DNA of 64,000 bases from Cepaea nemoralis (taxonomy: Eukaryota; Mollusca; Gastropoda; Stylommatophora; Helicidae), in NCBI GenBank assembly GCA_014155875.1, contig JACEFZ010016112.1:372001-436000 (forward strand). The letters run 5' to 3'. The notes under the pieces are model-generated. The model searched no databases. It saw nothing but the letters and a program-made list of their open reading frames with translations, and was not told the origin of the DNA. The translations under genes and the position numbers were made by a program. Shown piece by piece: positions 21,458 to 33,400 of this stretch (positions within the stretch are counted from its first letter, which is position 1; each line of letters opens with the position of its first letter).

Positions 21458-21654
21458 GTTCTCCATATGATCCTACAAGGTTTCACGAAGGGAAAGTTAT
21501 TTGCGTGATGTTTCTTTTCCTATGACTTTGCACCTGACCTATCTCTTGGTTAGTTTACCATACATCTAATTTCATGTGTGATAATTTCAAGCAGGTATCT
21601 CCATGGCGATTCGTAATCCCATATACCTAGGTCAAAACAGTGGGGCTTTTTTTT

Positions 21655-21800
21655 TTTTTTTTTTTTGAAAAAAAGTATGGGCGCTGGTCATTCAGAAATC
21701 AATGGCAAACTACTGAACATAAAACTTGCCCAGGAATCACGAATGGCCAAAATGCTAGGGTTGACTGCTACGTCCTAAAAAGGATATGCAACTAGAAAAA
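21655..21800 (+). mobile_element. R3 short repeat copy
   Basis: Blocks gcgctggtcattcagaaatc, aatggcaaactactgaac, ttgactgctacgtcc and aaaggatatgcaa define the R3 body. The left side is a T homopolymer, which may mark truncation. Confidence 0.6.
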
Positions 21801-21904
21801 AAATTGTCCTGTTGCATATTGCACAAATCCGAATGGGATCATTTAATAGTATTGACCAATATGTACTTTTTCATGACTAAGACCACTCTTATTTTCCTTG
21901 TAGT

Positions 21905-22125
21905 GTTGCAAAGCCGGTCTCCGTGGCAAAGGAGTTACGGATGTGGTTTATAATCCTGTATACCCGTGTGCGAAACAACTGCGCGTGATTTGGCAGCAAA
22001 CCACTTTGCATTGGTATCGGTGCTGGTCGTTCAGAAAGCAATGGCAAACTGCTGAAAGTAAACTTGCCAAATGCAAGTGTTGACTGTGATGTCCTGTGAA
22101 AGATATGCAAAAAAAAGTTGTAAAT
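21905..22125 (+). mobile_element. R3 short repeat copy with head
   Basis: The longest R3 copy. The head ccggtctccgtggcaaagg with acggatgtgg and aatcctgtatacccg resembles a decayed tRNA-derived head. The body carries ggtgctggtcgttcagaaag, caatggcaaactgctgaaag, gttgactgtgatgtcctg and aaagatatgcaa. Confidence 0.6.
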
Positions 22126-22388
22126 CTTGTAAATTTCAGATTTCAAACAGCTGCTCTGCCTTCTGCTTGGTCATTCAAATATCAATCAACATCTAATGTG
22201 AGTGAAGTTCGTCTTTTGTCTGACTTTATTCACAGTGACATTTTCCTGTATGTGGCATGAGAATGGCACTATTTCACCTGTTTAGAATAGAAGCTATTGG
22301 CCTGCTTTCTTGTTTTACATAATTCCAAAATGTTAAGCACATATTATGAGAAGAAATAAATTGGAGACACTGACAAGATTTAGGGGAA
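22126..22388. other. Unassigned, followed by LINE-C 3' remnant
   Basis: Nothing recognised up to about 22340. From there to 22388 the sequence (atgagaagaaataaattgg) resembles the LINE-C stretch before its 3' end, so a LINE-C fragment probably runs into the duplication at 22389. Confidence 0.45.
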
Positions 22389-22952
22389 GGCAGAGAAGTT
22401 AAAACATGGTAAGGTCGAGGCAAGAATATGAGCTGATCCACGACTGGTGATCCTGTGAGATGGCAATGCATGACCGCCCACACTTACTGGCATGGTACAT
22501 GGTGATGATGAAGCGTATATTTCATTGCCGAAACCTTTCATGATTCTAACATTCCAAGTACCAATTAAGGTTGTGCTAAGTGAAACGAACAAGCTTCTTA
22601 TGCCTAACGTTTACTTCATCTAGACAACTCCCATCAAAGCTTGTAGCTACCAATAGGTACTAACAACTTTGGCAGAGAAGTTAAAACATGGTAAGGTCGA
22701 GGCAAGAATATGAGCTGATCCACGACTGGTGATCCTGTGAGATGGCAATGCATGACCGCCCACACTTACTGGCATGGTACATGATGATGATGAAGCGTAT
22801 ATTTCATTGCTGAAACCTTTCATGATTCTAACATTCCAAGTACCAATTAAGGTTGTGCTAAGTGAAACGAACAAGCTTCTTATGCCTAACGTTTACTTCA
22901 TCTAGACAACTCCCATCAAAGCTTGTAGCTACCAATAGGTACTAACAACTTT
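22389..22952 (+). repeat. 282-bp tandem duplication carrying a LINE-C 3' end
   Basis: Two nearly identical 282-bp units start ggcagagaagtt at 22389 and 22671. Each begins with a LINE-C 3' terminus (gaccgcccacacttactggc, then tggtacat and gatgatgaag) and ends with unique flank (taacaacttt). The only early difference is one base in the gatga tail. The duplication arose after LINE-C insertion. Confidence 0.92.
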
Positions 22953-23520
22953 ACCATCAGTCTGTCCGGGACTTGCATGAGCTTCAGTGTGCCCAACATT
23001 GGGCTTTCTGTTCTTTATCCTTATCCAAGAAGCTAAGTATTCAGCAGTCGAGGGTGAACATTTAAAAACCGGCATGTCTTGAGGTGGATGTCGCATGACT
23101 TCTGCCACAAGACTAAGCCATACATTTTAAATGTGAGTTACACAAGATGTACATGTCCCTCTGGGGGTTGAAACCTGTGGAGGAAACATCACAAACCCAG
23201 GCTGCTGATGTACGTCTTACAACACCCTCTGATTACTAAGTTTCACAGCAGTCAAAGAAATGTCTACATCAACCTCATTTCTATAGATGCCTTTTTCTGG
23301 GTTTAAATGACGTGTAGTGAGTTTCAGGTAGCTCTATAACTCCATGATAAAGTAGGTCAATCAAGTCTCCACATTCTTTTCCTTTAAAGTGAAGGGTCCA
23401 ACAGACATGAATTGTTCTTGAAAGTTTGCAAAGAAAAAAAAATCACAATGGCAAAAGTGGCCTTTTGCAAGACCAATATACCAATTATATATATTTATAA
23501 ATATAAAATAATTTATATAT
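22953..23520. other. Unassigned intergenic DNA
   Basis: No gene or repeat family is recognised. Ends in an AT-rich run before the tail of LINE-D. Confidence 0.5.
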
Positions 23521-24292
23521 ATCATCATCAAGTGCTGTGCCGGCTGGCGTAGGCGTTCATGGCTCTCCATAGATCTGTCTTTGGTTTTCTGGATCAACTC
23601 TGCTGCTGATATTCCTCCATGCCACCGTCTCAATCCATCCAGCATCATTTCTCTTTGTCTGCCTCTCTTCCCCTCGATCTTTCCAGTTGTTACAATGTTC
23701 TCCAATGCCTCTCTTCTCGTCACATGACTGAAGAAAGATGTTTGTCTTTGTCTTATTGTTGTATATAATGTTCTAGTTTCATTAGCCTGTTTCAGGCAGC
23801 TACTCTGGCAGTCCAAGGAATTCGCAACATTCGTCTCGGGAACCACATCTCTGTTGCTTCTAATTTCTTCTTAATTTGTTCATTTACATTCCAAGATTCA
23901 CTGCCATACAGCAAAACTGGTTCTATATAGCATTTCAGTACTCTCTTACATTCAGTGATAGTGACTTATTGCACAATATACTCTTCATTTTCTGAAATGC
24001 AGCTTTTGCCTGCCCTATTCTGCTCCTAATCTCTGTTGTACATCTTCCATCTGATGTTATAAATGCCCCTAGGTATCTAAAATTATCCACTTTGTTAAGG
24101 ATTTTCCCTTCTATTTCTGTGTCACATTTTGGTGTCACCATTTTCTTTGATATTACCATTGTTACTGTTTTCTTGATATTCAAGGAGAGTCCTTTCCTTG
24201 CACTCTCTGTTACTACGTCTAATAATTGTTGTAGGTCTGTTGAATTATCGACCACAAATTCTGTGTCATTAGTATTCCTGGCATCTCATTGA
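23521..24292 (-). mobile_element. LINE-D (LINE-C-related), 5'-truncated
   Basis: On the minus strand, 24255-23935 encodes STDLQQLLDVVTESARKGLS, KKTVTMVISKK, FRYLGAFITSDGRCTTEIRS, and 23846-23529 encodes RQTSFFSHVTRREALENIV and TTGKIEGKRGRQREMMLDG. The frames are broken between 23935 and 23846. The element ends with a (TGA)n tail at 23521-23530. It shares architecture with LINE-C but is a distinct subfamily. Confidence 0.78.
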
Positions 24293-24689
24293 TCTCTCTC
24301 ACACCCTTGTCGTACTCCTAGCTTTATCTGTTCGTAACTACCCTCTTTGTTTCCCGTTTTAATTGCTGCTACTTGGTTCCAAGTATATATATATATAATA
24401 TGCGTATTCATGTGAGTATTTGATCAACAGACTCTTTATTCCTTTTGGCGCACCATACCTAGTTCTCAGGATCAGCTGCTTCGCTGGTTGGTAAGAACAA
24501 TGAAGTCAAGAGATTAGGTCTGAAATAGTTCCTGACGATACGGAAAAATCTCAGGGGCGTTCATATGACACCCATTGCAATGGCTTTTTTTTCAAAAGCA
24601 TGAAAGAAACATTAATAGGTGTGGTAGAATTAAACAAAATCATTCATTTTGAATGAATTATGCACAATGAGTCAGTCAGAAGTCACCAT
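24293..24689. other. Unassigned, includes (TA)n
   Basis: Contains a short TA run at about 24384-24400 and no recognisable element apart from a possible left end of the mariner remnant. Confidence 0.4.
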
Positions 24690-25745
24690 AGGCATTCAGG
24701 CAAGCATCCTATTGCTTAGGTATGTGGAGAATGCAGTCCACAAATAAGGATTGTGATTGCTCACTGAACCAAGTGTTTACAGCGTTCATTACGTCTGCAT
24801 CTGTGTGAAATTATTGCCCCATGTGAGCTTTTTTAAGAGGTCTGAACAAATTAAAATTACATGGTGACAAATCAGGACTGTAGGCTGGATTTTGCAGAAT
24901 TTCCCACTTCTTCCTTGCTAATGCTTCCACAATCTTTGCGACATGCAGACGAGCATTATCATCAAACAAAATGACACCGCAAGAAAGTCGTTTATTCTTG
25001 ATGGCTTTTTGCAGCTTGTCTAGTGTTTCCAAGTAGTGGGTAGAGTTGATGTTGACACCAGGTTTTTAAGTCGGCCAACAGTAGCCCTTCATGGTCACAA
25101 AATGCGCTCAGCATAACCTTACCAGCGGAAACCTGTAACTTGAATGTTTTTGGTTGTTGGTGATCCAGCATGCTTCCATTGCAAGCTCTCTTGCTGCTTG
25201 GCTCAAAGAGATGACACCATGATTAATCGCCTGCCACTATGCGGAAGAGAAATGCATCACCCTCCACTCTGTAACGCAGCAAGTGGTTCAAACACCATCC
25301 CACGCGTTCCTCCTTTTGGTGGTTGGTCAACATCCATGGCACCCACTGTGAACACACCTTCCGATATTGCAGTTTCTTACGAACAACCTTTTGAATTGTC
25401 CCTCTCACTAGAGAACGTATGCTTCGACAACGGTTCATTTGTACTGCTGCATCAATTTTGGCGATGATTTTTTCTGTTGCAACAAAATGTGCTTGACCCA
25501 GCCGTCGAAGATCTGTCGTGAACTGATGTCCTTTCCAAAACATATGTGCCCGGTCTGTCACTATTTTCTTCGTCACACATTTGTTACCGTACGCTGCCTG
25601 CATTCTTCGATGAATGTCCACTGGTCGGCACCCTTCAAATGAAAGAAACTGAATCACCGCTCTCTGAGCTTCTTTGGATGGATTGTTGATCAACCTGGCT
25701 ATTTTCTCAACGATCAGAAACAAAACTTATGCATCATGGGACGAT
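24690..25745 (-). pseudogene. Mariner-family transposase remnant
   Basis: The N-terminal frame (25723-25223) has the helix-turn-helix type start SKEAQRAVIQFLSFEGCRP and VDIHRRMQAAYG. It reaches AGD, where a stop replaces the Glu expected next. The C-terminal frame (25032-24811) has ILFDDNARLHVAK, the second catalytic Asp block, and AYSPDLSPCNFNLF. The third catalytic position, normally Asp in SD-x-HLF, is Asn here. Frames between are broken. It is a dead cut-and-paste transposase of the Tc1/mariner superfamily. Terminal repeats were not identified. Confidence 0.85.
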
Positions 25746-26094
25746 AAGCACGTGTTCTTTTATTCATTGGTCAGTACTTATCACATGACTATGACATGAT
25801 CATGTTCAACGTGCGCAATTATGTGAGGTGTGGCACGAATGGATTTCAAATGAACATATAATTATATGTAAGAATATATAATTATATATAGGGAGACCAG
25901 TGTTTCATGATTCCTGTCTGTACGCTAAGTTAAATAAAGATGGAAATACAGCCATAGTGATGACAATTGCAGAGTTCAATATCACTGAGTAAAAGATCTA
26001 TTTATAGAATACAATAGACTGAAAAGGTAGGTGCCCAATGAGTTGTAGTCTGTATCACGACAGAAACGCACACACTGACTGACTTGTCAGACTG
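25746..26094. other. Unassigned between two mariner remnants
   Basis: AT-rich sequence includes two aatatataattatatat-like palindromes. No gene seen. Confidence 0.4.
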
Positions 26095-26560
26095 AAGGAT
26101 TGTGACAGTGAGTGCCAGTCAGGAAACATTTGGACAGCCATGTTGACAGTAGATGAGACTTGGTTTTGCCATTACTATAGAGATAGAAGGGTGCACACAC
26201 ACATGCGCAATAAAACCAAACAAATTTCCAGCATGCAAAAACTCAAAATGAGAGCACATAAATCTGCAGGACAAGTTATGGGTTTGTTTAATGTGCAGCA
26301 GCAGCAGCAACATGGTACTATGCAGATCTTATTACCAAACTTTAAAAAGCTGTACCAGAAAATGAGGGACAGCAAGCACTAACAATTACCCTTTGCTTCA
26401 AGATGTGCTCTTTCTCACAAAGCAAGGTTTGTGTAACTAGCAGCTGAGGATTTAAATTTTGAGATTCTTCCACACCCACCCTATTCTCCAGATTTGGCCC
26501 CATAAGACATTCTTTTCCCAAATCTTAAAAAAAAAACAACCTCAAACAATTATTTTGACA
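26095..26560 (+). pseudogene. Second mariner-family transposase fragment
   Basis: MLTVDETWFCHYYRDRR at about 26140 is the first catalytic Asp block. Downstream, about 26470-26510 reads HPPYSPDLAP, the third block. Between them the frame contains a CAG expansion (QQQQQ). The second block is lost, so it is inactive. It lies in the opposite orientation to the other remnant and is a different subfamily. Confidence 0.75.
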
Positions 26561-26699
26561 GTGATGAAGAACAAAAATAGAGGATTCTATTGCCAACGTC
26601 AAACTGATGACTTGTGTATTGAATTTCAATTAGTCACTATATTGAAAATTAATAAACACTAAACAAAATGGACATTCTCTATGTCATTTTTTTTTTTGG

Positions 26700-26880
26700 C
26701 TCTCTCTTGCTTTGAACTCGAGCGTAGTCCTTACACTATTTATAGTAGTGATGGATTGAATGTTGCATGTGGATTAGTTTTTCTTATTAACAGTGTCCCT
26801 CGACATCAGGCGAACCTACTCCGACTTCAGAGGTATTTATGTCATTTCAATTTCTACGTAGGGGTAAAGATTTCTGGTCA
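26700..26880 (+). repeat. R4 dispersed repeat
   Basis: Starts ctttgaactcgagcgtagtc and continues tttatagtagtgatggattg, aacagtgtccctc and ccgacttcagaggtatttat. The same order occurs at 34475-34665, and in part at 27755-27850 and 29515-29640. I do not recognise the family. Confidence 0.65.
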
Positions 26881-26884
26881 GTCC

Positions 26885-26975
26885 CTTGTATAATGGAAAA
26901 GCAAAAAAACTGATGGTGAGACACGATCGCCCACACTTATCAGCATGGCACATGATGATGATCAGATGTACAACA
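26885..26975 (+). mobile_element. LINE-C 3' terminus fragment
   Basis: The run gatcgcccacacttatcagc, then atggcacatgatgatgatc, matches the last 60-80 bp of LINE-C. It is a very short 5'-truncated insertion. Confidence 0.6.
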
Positions 26976-27019
26976 ATCACTGGATGTAAAACTCTTCATC
27001 TACAGATTGGGTTAATAAG

Positions 27020-27025
27020 TTTATT
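27020..27025 (-). terminator. TOP3B poly(A) signal candidate
   Basis: AATAAA on the minus strand, 164 bp past the TOP3B stop codon. Position fits a 3' UTR of about 185 bases; not confirmed by transcript data. Confidence 0.45.
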
Positions 27026-27188
27026 GATTACCAAAAATAGCAGCAAAATCAACCAATACAGGCTAATTTTATCAGCTTTCTGCACATATAAGGTTAATTC
27101 ATAAATATAAAAACTTGTATAAACATCGACTGCAGGAAGCAATGTATTGCTATTACAAGCAAACTATTGAACTAAAGCTATACACAGA

Positions 27189-27419
27189 TTACACAAAGTA
27201 AGCTGCCAGTTGAGCCATTTTGTCCTTTGGTTTCCCACGACCACGGCCCCTCCCTCTGCCCCTGCCTCGTCCTCTTCCACCGCGAGCAGATCTGCTGGCC
27301 CCACCTGTTCTCCGAAGTGCAACAGCATGATGTTTTTCCATCAGCGGCTTGAAGACTGGATCACAGAAGACACAGCCCACGTGGTCTGATGTACCATCTG
27401 GCAAGGGACTCTTGCCCTC
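27189..27419 (-). CDS. TOP3B: TOP3B last exon (RG-rich tail)
   Basis: Acceptor ttctttacacag precedes EGKSPLPDGTSDHVGCVFCD. The exon carries the last CxxC pair, then a basic GRGRGRG run (about residues 45-62 of the exon), and stops after AAYFV at 27191-27189. The RG box binds RNA in TOP3B proteins. Confidence 0.96.
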   Translation of the reverse strand, partial: EGKSPLPDGTSDHVGCVFCDPVFKPLMEKHHAVALRRTGGASRSARGGRGRGRGRGRGRGRGKPKDKMAQLAAYFV

Positions 27420-30400
27420 CTGTGTAAAGAAAATGACATTTGCATGAATAATGAATGAAAGAACAGTGCCAATAAAGGTACCTCTCACCTGTCATAACCA
27501 ATCAGAGACAAGTAAAGGTGCCTATAAGGCAGATTTATCCACTTATGATAAAGGCAACTGGTATCAGTGTTCAGAATCAGGCTGTTACTTAAATAGAGTA
27601 ATAAACTAGTCTACCATCCTAGTGAGGACAGTAGAAAATTGACAATTTACTTTTGCAGTGAGGAAATTGCTGGAATGCATTCATAAACAGACCATCCGTG
27701 TTCATTGCCTCAGTTTGGTTGAGAAACTTCCGAGTTATTTTGTTTGTTTGTTTCCACACTTTGAACTCAAGCGTAGTCCATACACATGCTACTACTTCAA
27801 GTGCAGTGGACTGACTTTTGCATGTGCATTAGCTATTACAAGTGTTATGAATTGGAAACAAATAGGTATATTAAGCTCCTGTGAGAAGAAACGTACTAAA
27901 CACAAACACGTTGCACATACCTTACAAGGAGATCCATCGTATACGGGAATACAGGTGAAAATCCAAAATCAGAAGTAATCAATAAATATATAAAATGAAT
28001 AATAAAATAAAATACACACAAAAGCGTACAATACGACACACAGGACGGCCTACGTTTCGATTCTGAGAATCTTTGTCAAGGACAGGACAACACAGATAGA
28101 TAAACAACGAAATACAACAAAACAAAAAGCTAAAGGCACCACTACACTGTTTCCATGTGGGAGCAGAAAAAGGCGGCTTTGCCAGTTGCGAAGGCACTCT
28201 TAGGCTACAGAGTTTAAATATAGTAGGTTGCCAGATAGGATTTCAGTCGCCAAAAAATATGCGAAGTCTGATATGAAAATATAGGGGTGTGGAGACAGTT
28301 AGGTATGAATATATTGGGGAGGGGGGAACAGCATAGTGATAGACAGTGTAGACAGTTGGAGAAGATGGCACAGTTATACAGTGGCGTCCCAAAAGTATTG
28401 ATACCTGCTGGATGGACGCATCCCAGAGAGTTGATTAATTGGCATTCAATTTTGAGCCTGATGGAGCTGTTGGAGAAACGGTTTTAATGCAGTGACACAT
28501 ACATCGTCGACTCCATTATGGTTGGAGGAATTAAAATGGTTGGGGACAGGTTTGCCAGTGCCCTGAGTAGTGTCTCTGAGGTGTTCTCTAAAATGGTCAG
28601 CAAGGCGTCTGCCAGTTTGGCCAATGTATTTCATGTTACATCGTTTGCAGATAATGACATATATCAGATTGCGGGATGTACAAGTAAAAGAATTCTTCAA
28701 GGAGAAGGTGCCTAGGGGGAATGTAATCGTCTGAACAACGTATGGGCATGTCAGACAGTTCTTACGATGGCATTTGAATGTGCCCACAGATGAAGTGACT
28801 GTGGGGAGGCAACTTTGCTATGGTTTCGACAGAAAATTACCCTAGGGCCATTGGAGAATACCTCACGAGTGGTTGGATCAGATTCCAGGATAGACCAGTG
28901 TCGGAGGAAAATGTGCTTGATGGCATAGGCATGTGGATGGAAGGTGAGGCTAAGCTTAGGTTCATTGTTAGGAGGTCGTGTTTGTTTGACCAGGGACATT
29001 TCCCGCGAGACTTGGGTTATGCAACAGAAAGCTGTGGACAAAACATTCTCTGGGTAGGACCGTCTGCGGAAAAAGTCAAGCATTTCATGGGCTTTCTCGA
29101 GGAAGTCATTATCATCCTGACAGATACGACGAAGGCGGAGTAGCTGGGAGTATGGGATGGAATCTTTGCAGCTTTTGGGGTGGGATGAGCTGTACAGGAG
29201 GAAACCGTGAGCATCCGTAGGTTTGTAGTACATGGAGGTCGTGAGGCCTGTAGGGTTTAATTTGACAGTGGTGCCAAAGAAATTGACAGAGGTGGTGGAA
29301 ATTTCTGTGGTGAATTTGATCGATGGATGGAAGTTCTGGACATAATTAATGAAGCGGTTACGTTCCGCCTCTGTCATGTCAGTGAGACCGATGCCGTCAT
29401 CGATGTATCATCGATAAAAAGAAGGGAGAAGACCATCATAGCTGAGTTCAATCTGGTGTTCCAAATGTCCCATAAATATATCTTCAGAAAAAATTTAATC
29501 TGCAGCCGCTGCTTTTTCTTCTATTACAAGTGTTCCTCGCCACCAAGCCACTCCAACTTCAGAGATATTTGAAATTACGTCTCCAAGTCAAGGACTTGCT
29601 GTTAATCTTCCAGTGTGCTGATGTCAAAGTAGCGGGTTCAACCATTTCACTCCCTCCCGATGTGTCTCCACCATGTCGCGGTGGGAGGGCTTGCGTGTCC
29701 TATTGACCCCGAGAGCTATGCAGATGGATATGCAACTACATATTGGACAACTTTTGGGATAGGGACCAGACTAAAAGAGACACAACCTGCTGCCGTGCAG
29801 GTAGACTGAGAATAGCAGTCTAAATTAGGCGAAAGATGCCAATAATCTCAGTTCGGACACAACCTCTAAGGCTCTCAGCCGAGGGGTATGGCTGAACGTC
29901 TCTAAGCCATAAACCCTCGGATGTGAGAGCCTGGCCGACACTTACCTACATCAAAATTGAGGTGAGGTGCTGAGCATGCTACATGCTTGGTGCAGATACT
30001 CGTTCGAAGGCTCTTAGCTGGGGGATATGAGGGATCCCCGGATGAGAGGGCCTGGCCATTTCTCGCCCACAGACGCACGGAGGTAAGGTGCTGAGCCGGC
30101 GGCACATGTAGCCTACCTCGTGAGCGAGTACTAAAGGTGAAAAAAACACCTCGGTCGCACGTTCCGAGGAAAGTCTGTACTCATGCAGTGAGTGTAGTCA
30201 AAGGTGGAAGATTGTCTTGTCGACACGAAATGGAACGCTTGGCTAAAGAATCCATTACGCAGCAGCCCGAAGCAATAGCTTGCTGAGTGGAAGTCGAAAT
30301 AAGAGACTTCGAAACCAGAAGGAAGGCTAACCTCATTAAAAATGCCAGCCGAAGACGGAAGTGCCAGCCTATGGGTGGCAAAATAAAAATTCGCACCACG

Positions 30401-33400
30401 CAATTATGTCCGAGTGAAATGTCTTTCATGGCCGGAAAAACTCTAACTAGTCTTCCGAATGTCTACAGCTACCCAGTTTCCGAATGCTGCTCTTGTTCGG
30501 AACAGCTCTGACTAGGTAGTTTTCCGAATGTCCGTCGTGCCTGGAACAGTACTGTCCGGGCACAACAACAAGCACATGTCCAAACCGAAAACTTGCTGAG
30601 TGGATGCCGCCTGCAGACCGGCCTGGTTTGTGCGGGAGCGGACCGTTGTGAACGAAATGCCCAATATATTGAAGTGAAGAATTTAAGCAGCTATGTGCAG
30701 GACGATACCTGTGGTGAGCCCAGCGACAGAGCGCTATGTGTCGGCTCTGCAATTATGGAAGCCTCCCCGGAAGGCGGAAAATGCCATAGACTGCCTCTGC
30801 CTTCCCTTGAGGGTTGACCGTGAAGTCTTCGACCAGTCCAACTTGACAAGCTGGGATGTGGACGGCAGCACTACAGTGAGAGTCTCTCAGGAATGCAACC
30901 TGGTCAAAAATACCCGCTAAAGTCGGATATGTTGGCCTATGGGTTTTGGCCCAAGGACGCATAACTCCACAATCACATCTGAAAAAACACTCCGGATGAA
31001 CACAAAGAAGAAGAAGACCATTACACTGGTCAGTTAGACTAAATTGTTGACTTCTCGTTCTTGACTTGGGGATGTAAATTACAAGTACTCCATAAATCTG
31101 AATGGGTTGGCCTGATGGCAAGGTACACAGGATATAGGAAAAGCTAATCCACGTGCAAAGATCAGTCCAGCACACTAGAAATAGTAGCATGTATATGGGC
31201 TACGCTTGAATTCAAAGCAAGTGGACGCCAGAAAAAAAAAATTCCATCTTGCCCCAGAATGTCATGTAGGCTGGTGGATGGAAGGGGACGCATTCCTTTG
31301 ATAGGGGGTCCAGTGCCATTGAGACCCCTAAGCTGCCATCCTCAAAATCTGTGCTGTTTGTGAATGACAGTAGTTTTAAAATATAGTGGAGACTGAACAC
31401 TATACAGTATGAAGTAAGAATTCCCATTACTTCTTGGAACACGATGGCAACACTGAAACAGATGATGGTGAGGTATTTATGGATGAAAGAAATTTAAAAG
31501 CCTGTCATGGAGTAAGCATCCTAACAGTTTTGGAAGTTTATTTTTCCTTTGGAGAGTGTTGGAGTTTAACATTTGCTACATTATTTCTCTCGTAGGACAA
31601 TGGGCAATCACTCAAACTACATTCACACAGTAGCCAAACAACACATTCATCACCAAATGCTTTCCTCTAGCATTCCACCACATACTTCTCACAGGATACT
31701 GAAGCCCACACCAACACTTCAGGCAGCCAAGACATTCACAAGAAAGCTATTTCTGGGCACGGACTTGCCTCAACTGTTTTCCCATAGAGACTAAGAAGCA
31801 AAATTCCTCTATTTATTGTACAAAATGTTTTACTTTTATCTTTCAGATGGGAATAAATGTTACATATCTCCAATCTTTTGATATTTTTAAATCCAAGTTA
31901 GAATTTAGTAGTCAGGCATTCCTACCTACTTCCTAATGATAGAGAGGTCTATCATGATTTTCAATTTGAGTATTTACTAATGAGACCAACACCAAAAACG
32001 AAATCTAATGGTACCTCAATGATGCCTGTTTGTCAATTCTAAGTGAAGATATTCACATTTTTGTGAAATAGTTCAGTATAAAATTATCATGTTTGCCTTA
32101 TTTTTAGAACTCTTCAGTGTGGCCCGTTATTATCTCCCCTGCCGGTCTGGTGATTCTCTCAAATGGGTCATAGACCGATCTTGAAAACTGACTACAAATA
32201 CATGTTAAATGATAAATAAATACTAAAAGTATACAAATAAATTATTAATAATCTTTAAATGTGTATTTTCTTTAAGTTTAGTAGTTCAAATTGCAGGATG
32301 TTATCTGATTCCGATTGATATTCACATCGATTGCCATCTTTGCTTTCCATGAACAAAGACGAAACATGTGAGCGGAAATAATGTTTTTTTTGCCGCCAAA
32401 ATTGACCATAACCAATGAAACTTTCCACATAAATGTAAAAATAGGTGCAGAATTTGAATATACATCTAAAAATATTGTACAGTTAAGTACACAAGCTTTA
32501 AAAAATAAAATTACTTAATTTACGGCAAATAATTAATTGTATTAAAAAGCTATGATAATTTCAACCAATTGCTGTGCACAAAATATTAGACTGACCTTTC
32601 CTGGGAAACCCCAGATGACGTTTGTTATTGTCACATGATATTTGAATGAATGAATGACGTGAGAAGCATGAATGGGTTTTACAGAAACCATTTTTGACGA
32701 CGCAATGGAAAAGTCTGGGGTGATGCGGTACATAACTTCCAGTTCAATTTCGGGTCACGGCACGATCGATCTGCCTACTAATGATTCCTTTTAGAATGTT
32801 TGTGAATGGGTCTATGATGAAACCTACCTGGTTATGCTTGCTCATTTCTTGCTACCCTCAATGCATGAATATTTAGTAACTATGTATCCACTGCAACCTT
32901 TTCCTGTTCATTCATGTGCATTTTACACTGCAATTACTGTAATATCACACATGTGGTGGTTAGCACACTTAATTTCCAATGCATTGCTTTGTGTTATTCT
33001 ATACTGTTTTTATTGCCAATGTGGGACATAGAGGTGTTTCCAAGGCACCAGGGCTAGGTTCTATACTGGCCAAGACCTACTGATACGTCCTCACCGAGTG
33101 TCCTGGGCAACAGGTCCCTTTGGGGTCCTGGCTAAAGTCAGTAGGATCGTTGATTCCTCCGAAGTCGGAGAGTGTCTGCCTACACGGCGAGGAACCACCA
33201 GTTTGCACACCAATAAGCCAGACATGGGACAATGGATACTCACGCAAACCTCAGGTCATGTATGACATCACACTGATGTTGGACAACAGGATGTCTTTAT
33301 CCGACATACAGGACTTCGCGCTGGAGATAACAGCCAGTGAACACAAGCAAACAAGCATTGCCAATGTGAAGTTATTGCTAGGATATGAAGATGATACAGT

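Larger units (their letters stand above)
27985..29415 (-). mobile_element. Penelope-like element, 5'-truncated, with GIY-YIG
   Basis: A Penelope-like retroelement lies in the same orientation as TOP3B. From the minus 5' side it has the RT catalytic block YIDDGIGLTDM (about 29410-29376), RT C-terminal sequence, a Cys-rich linker, a GIY-YIG endonuclease, and a long 3' UTR with a hammerhead-like motif (28050-28082). Everything upstream of the YIDD block is missing. The 3' boundary near 27985 is approximate. Confidence 0.85.
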
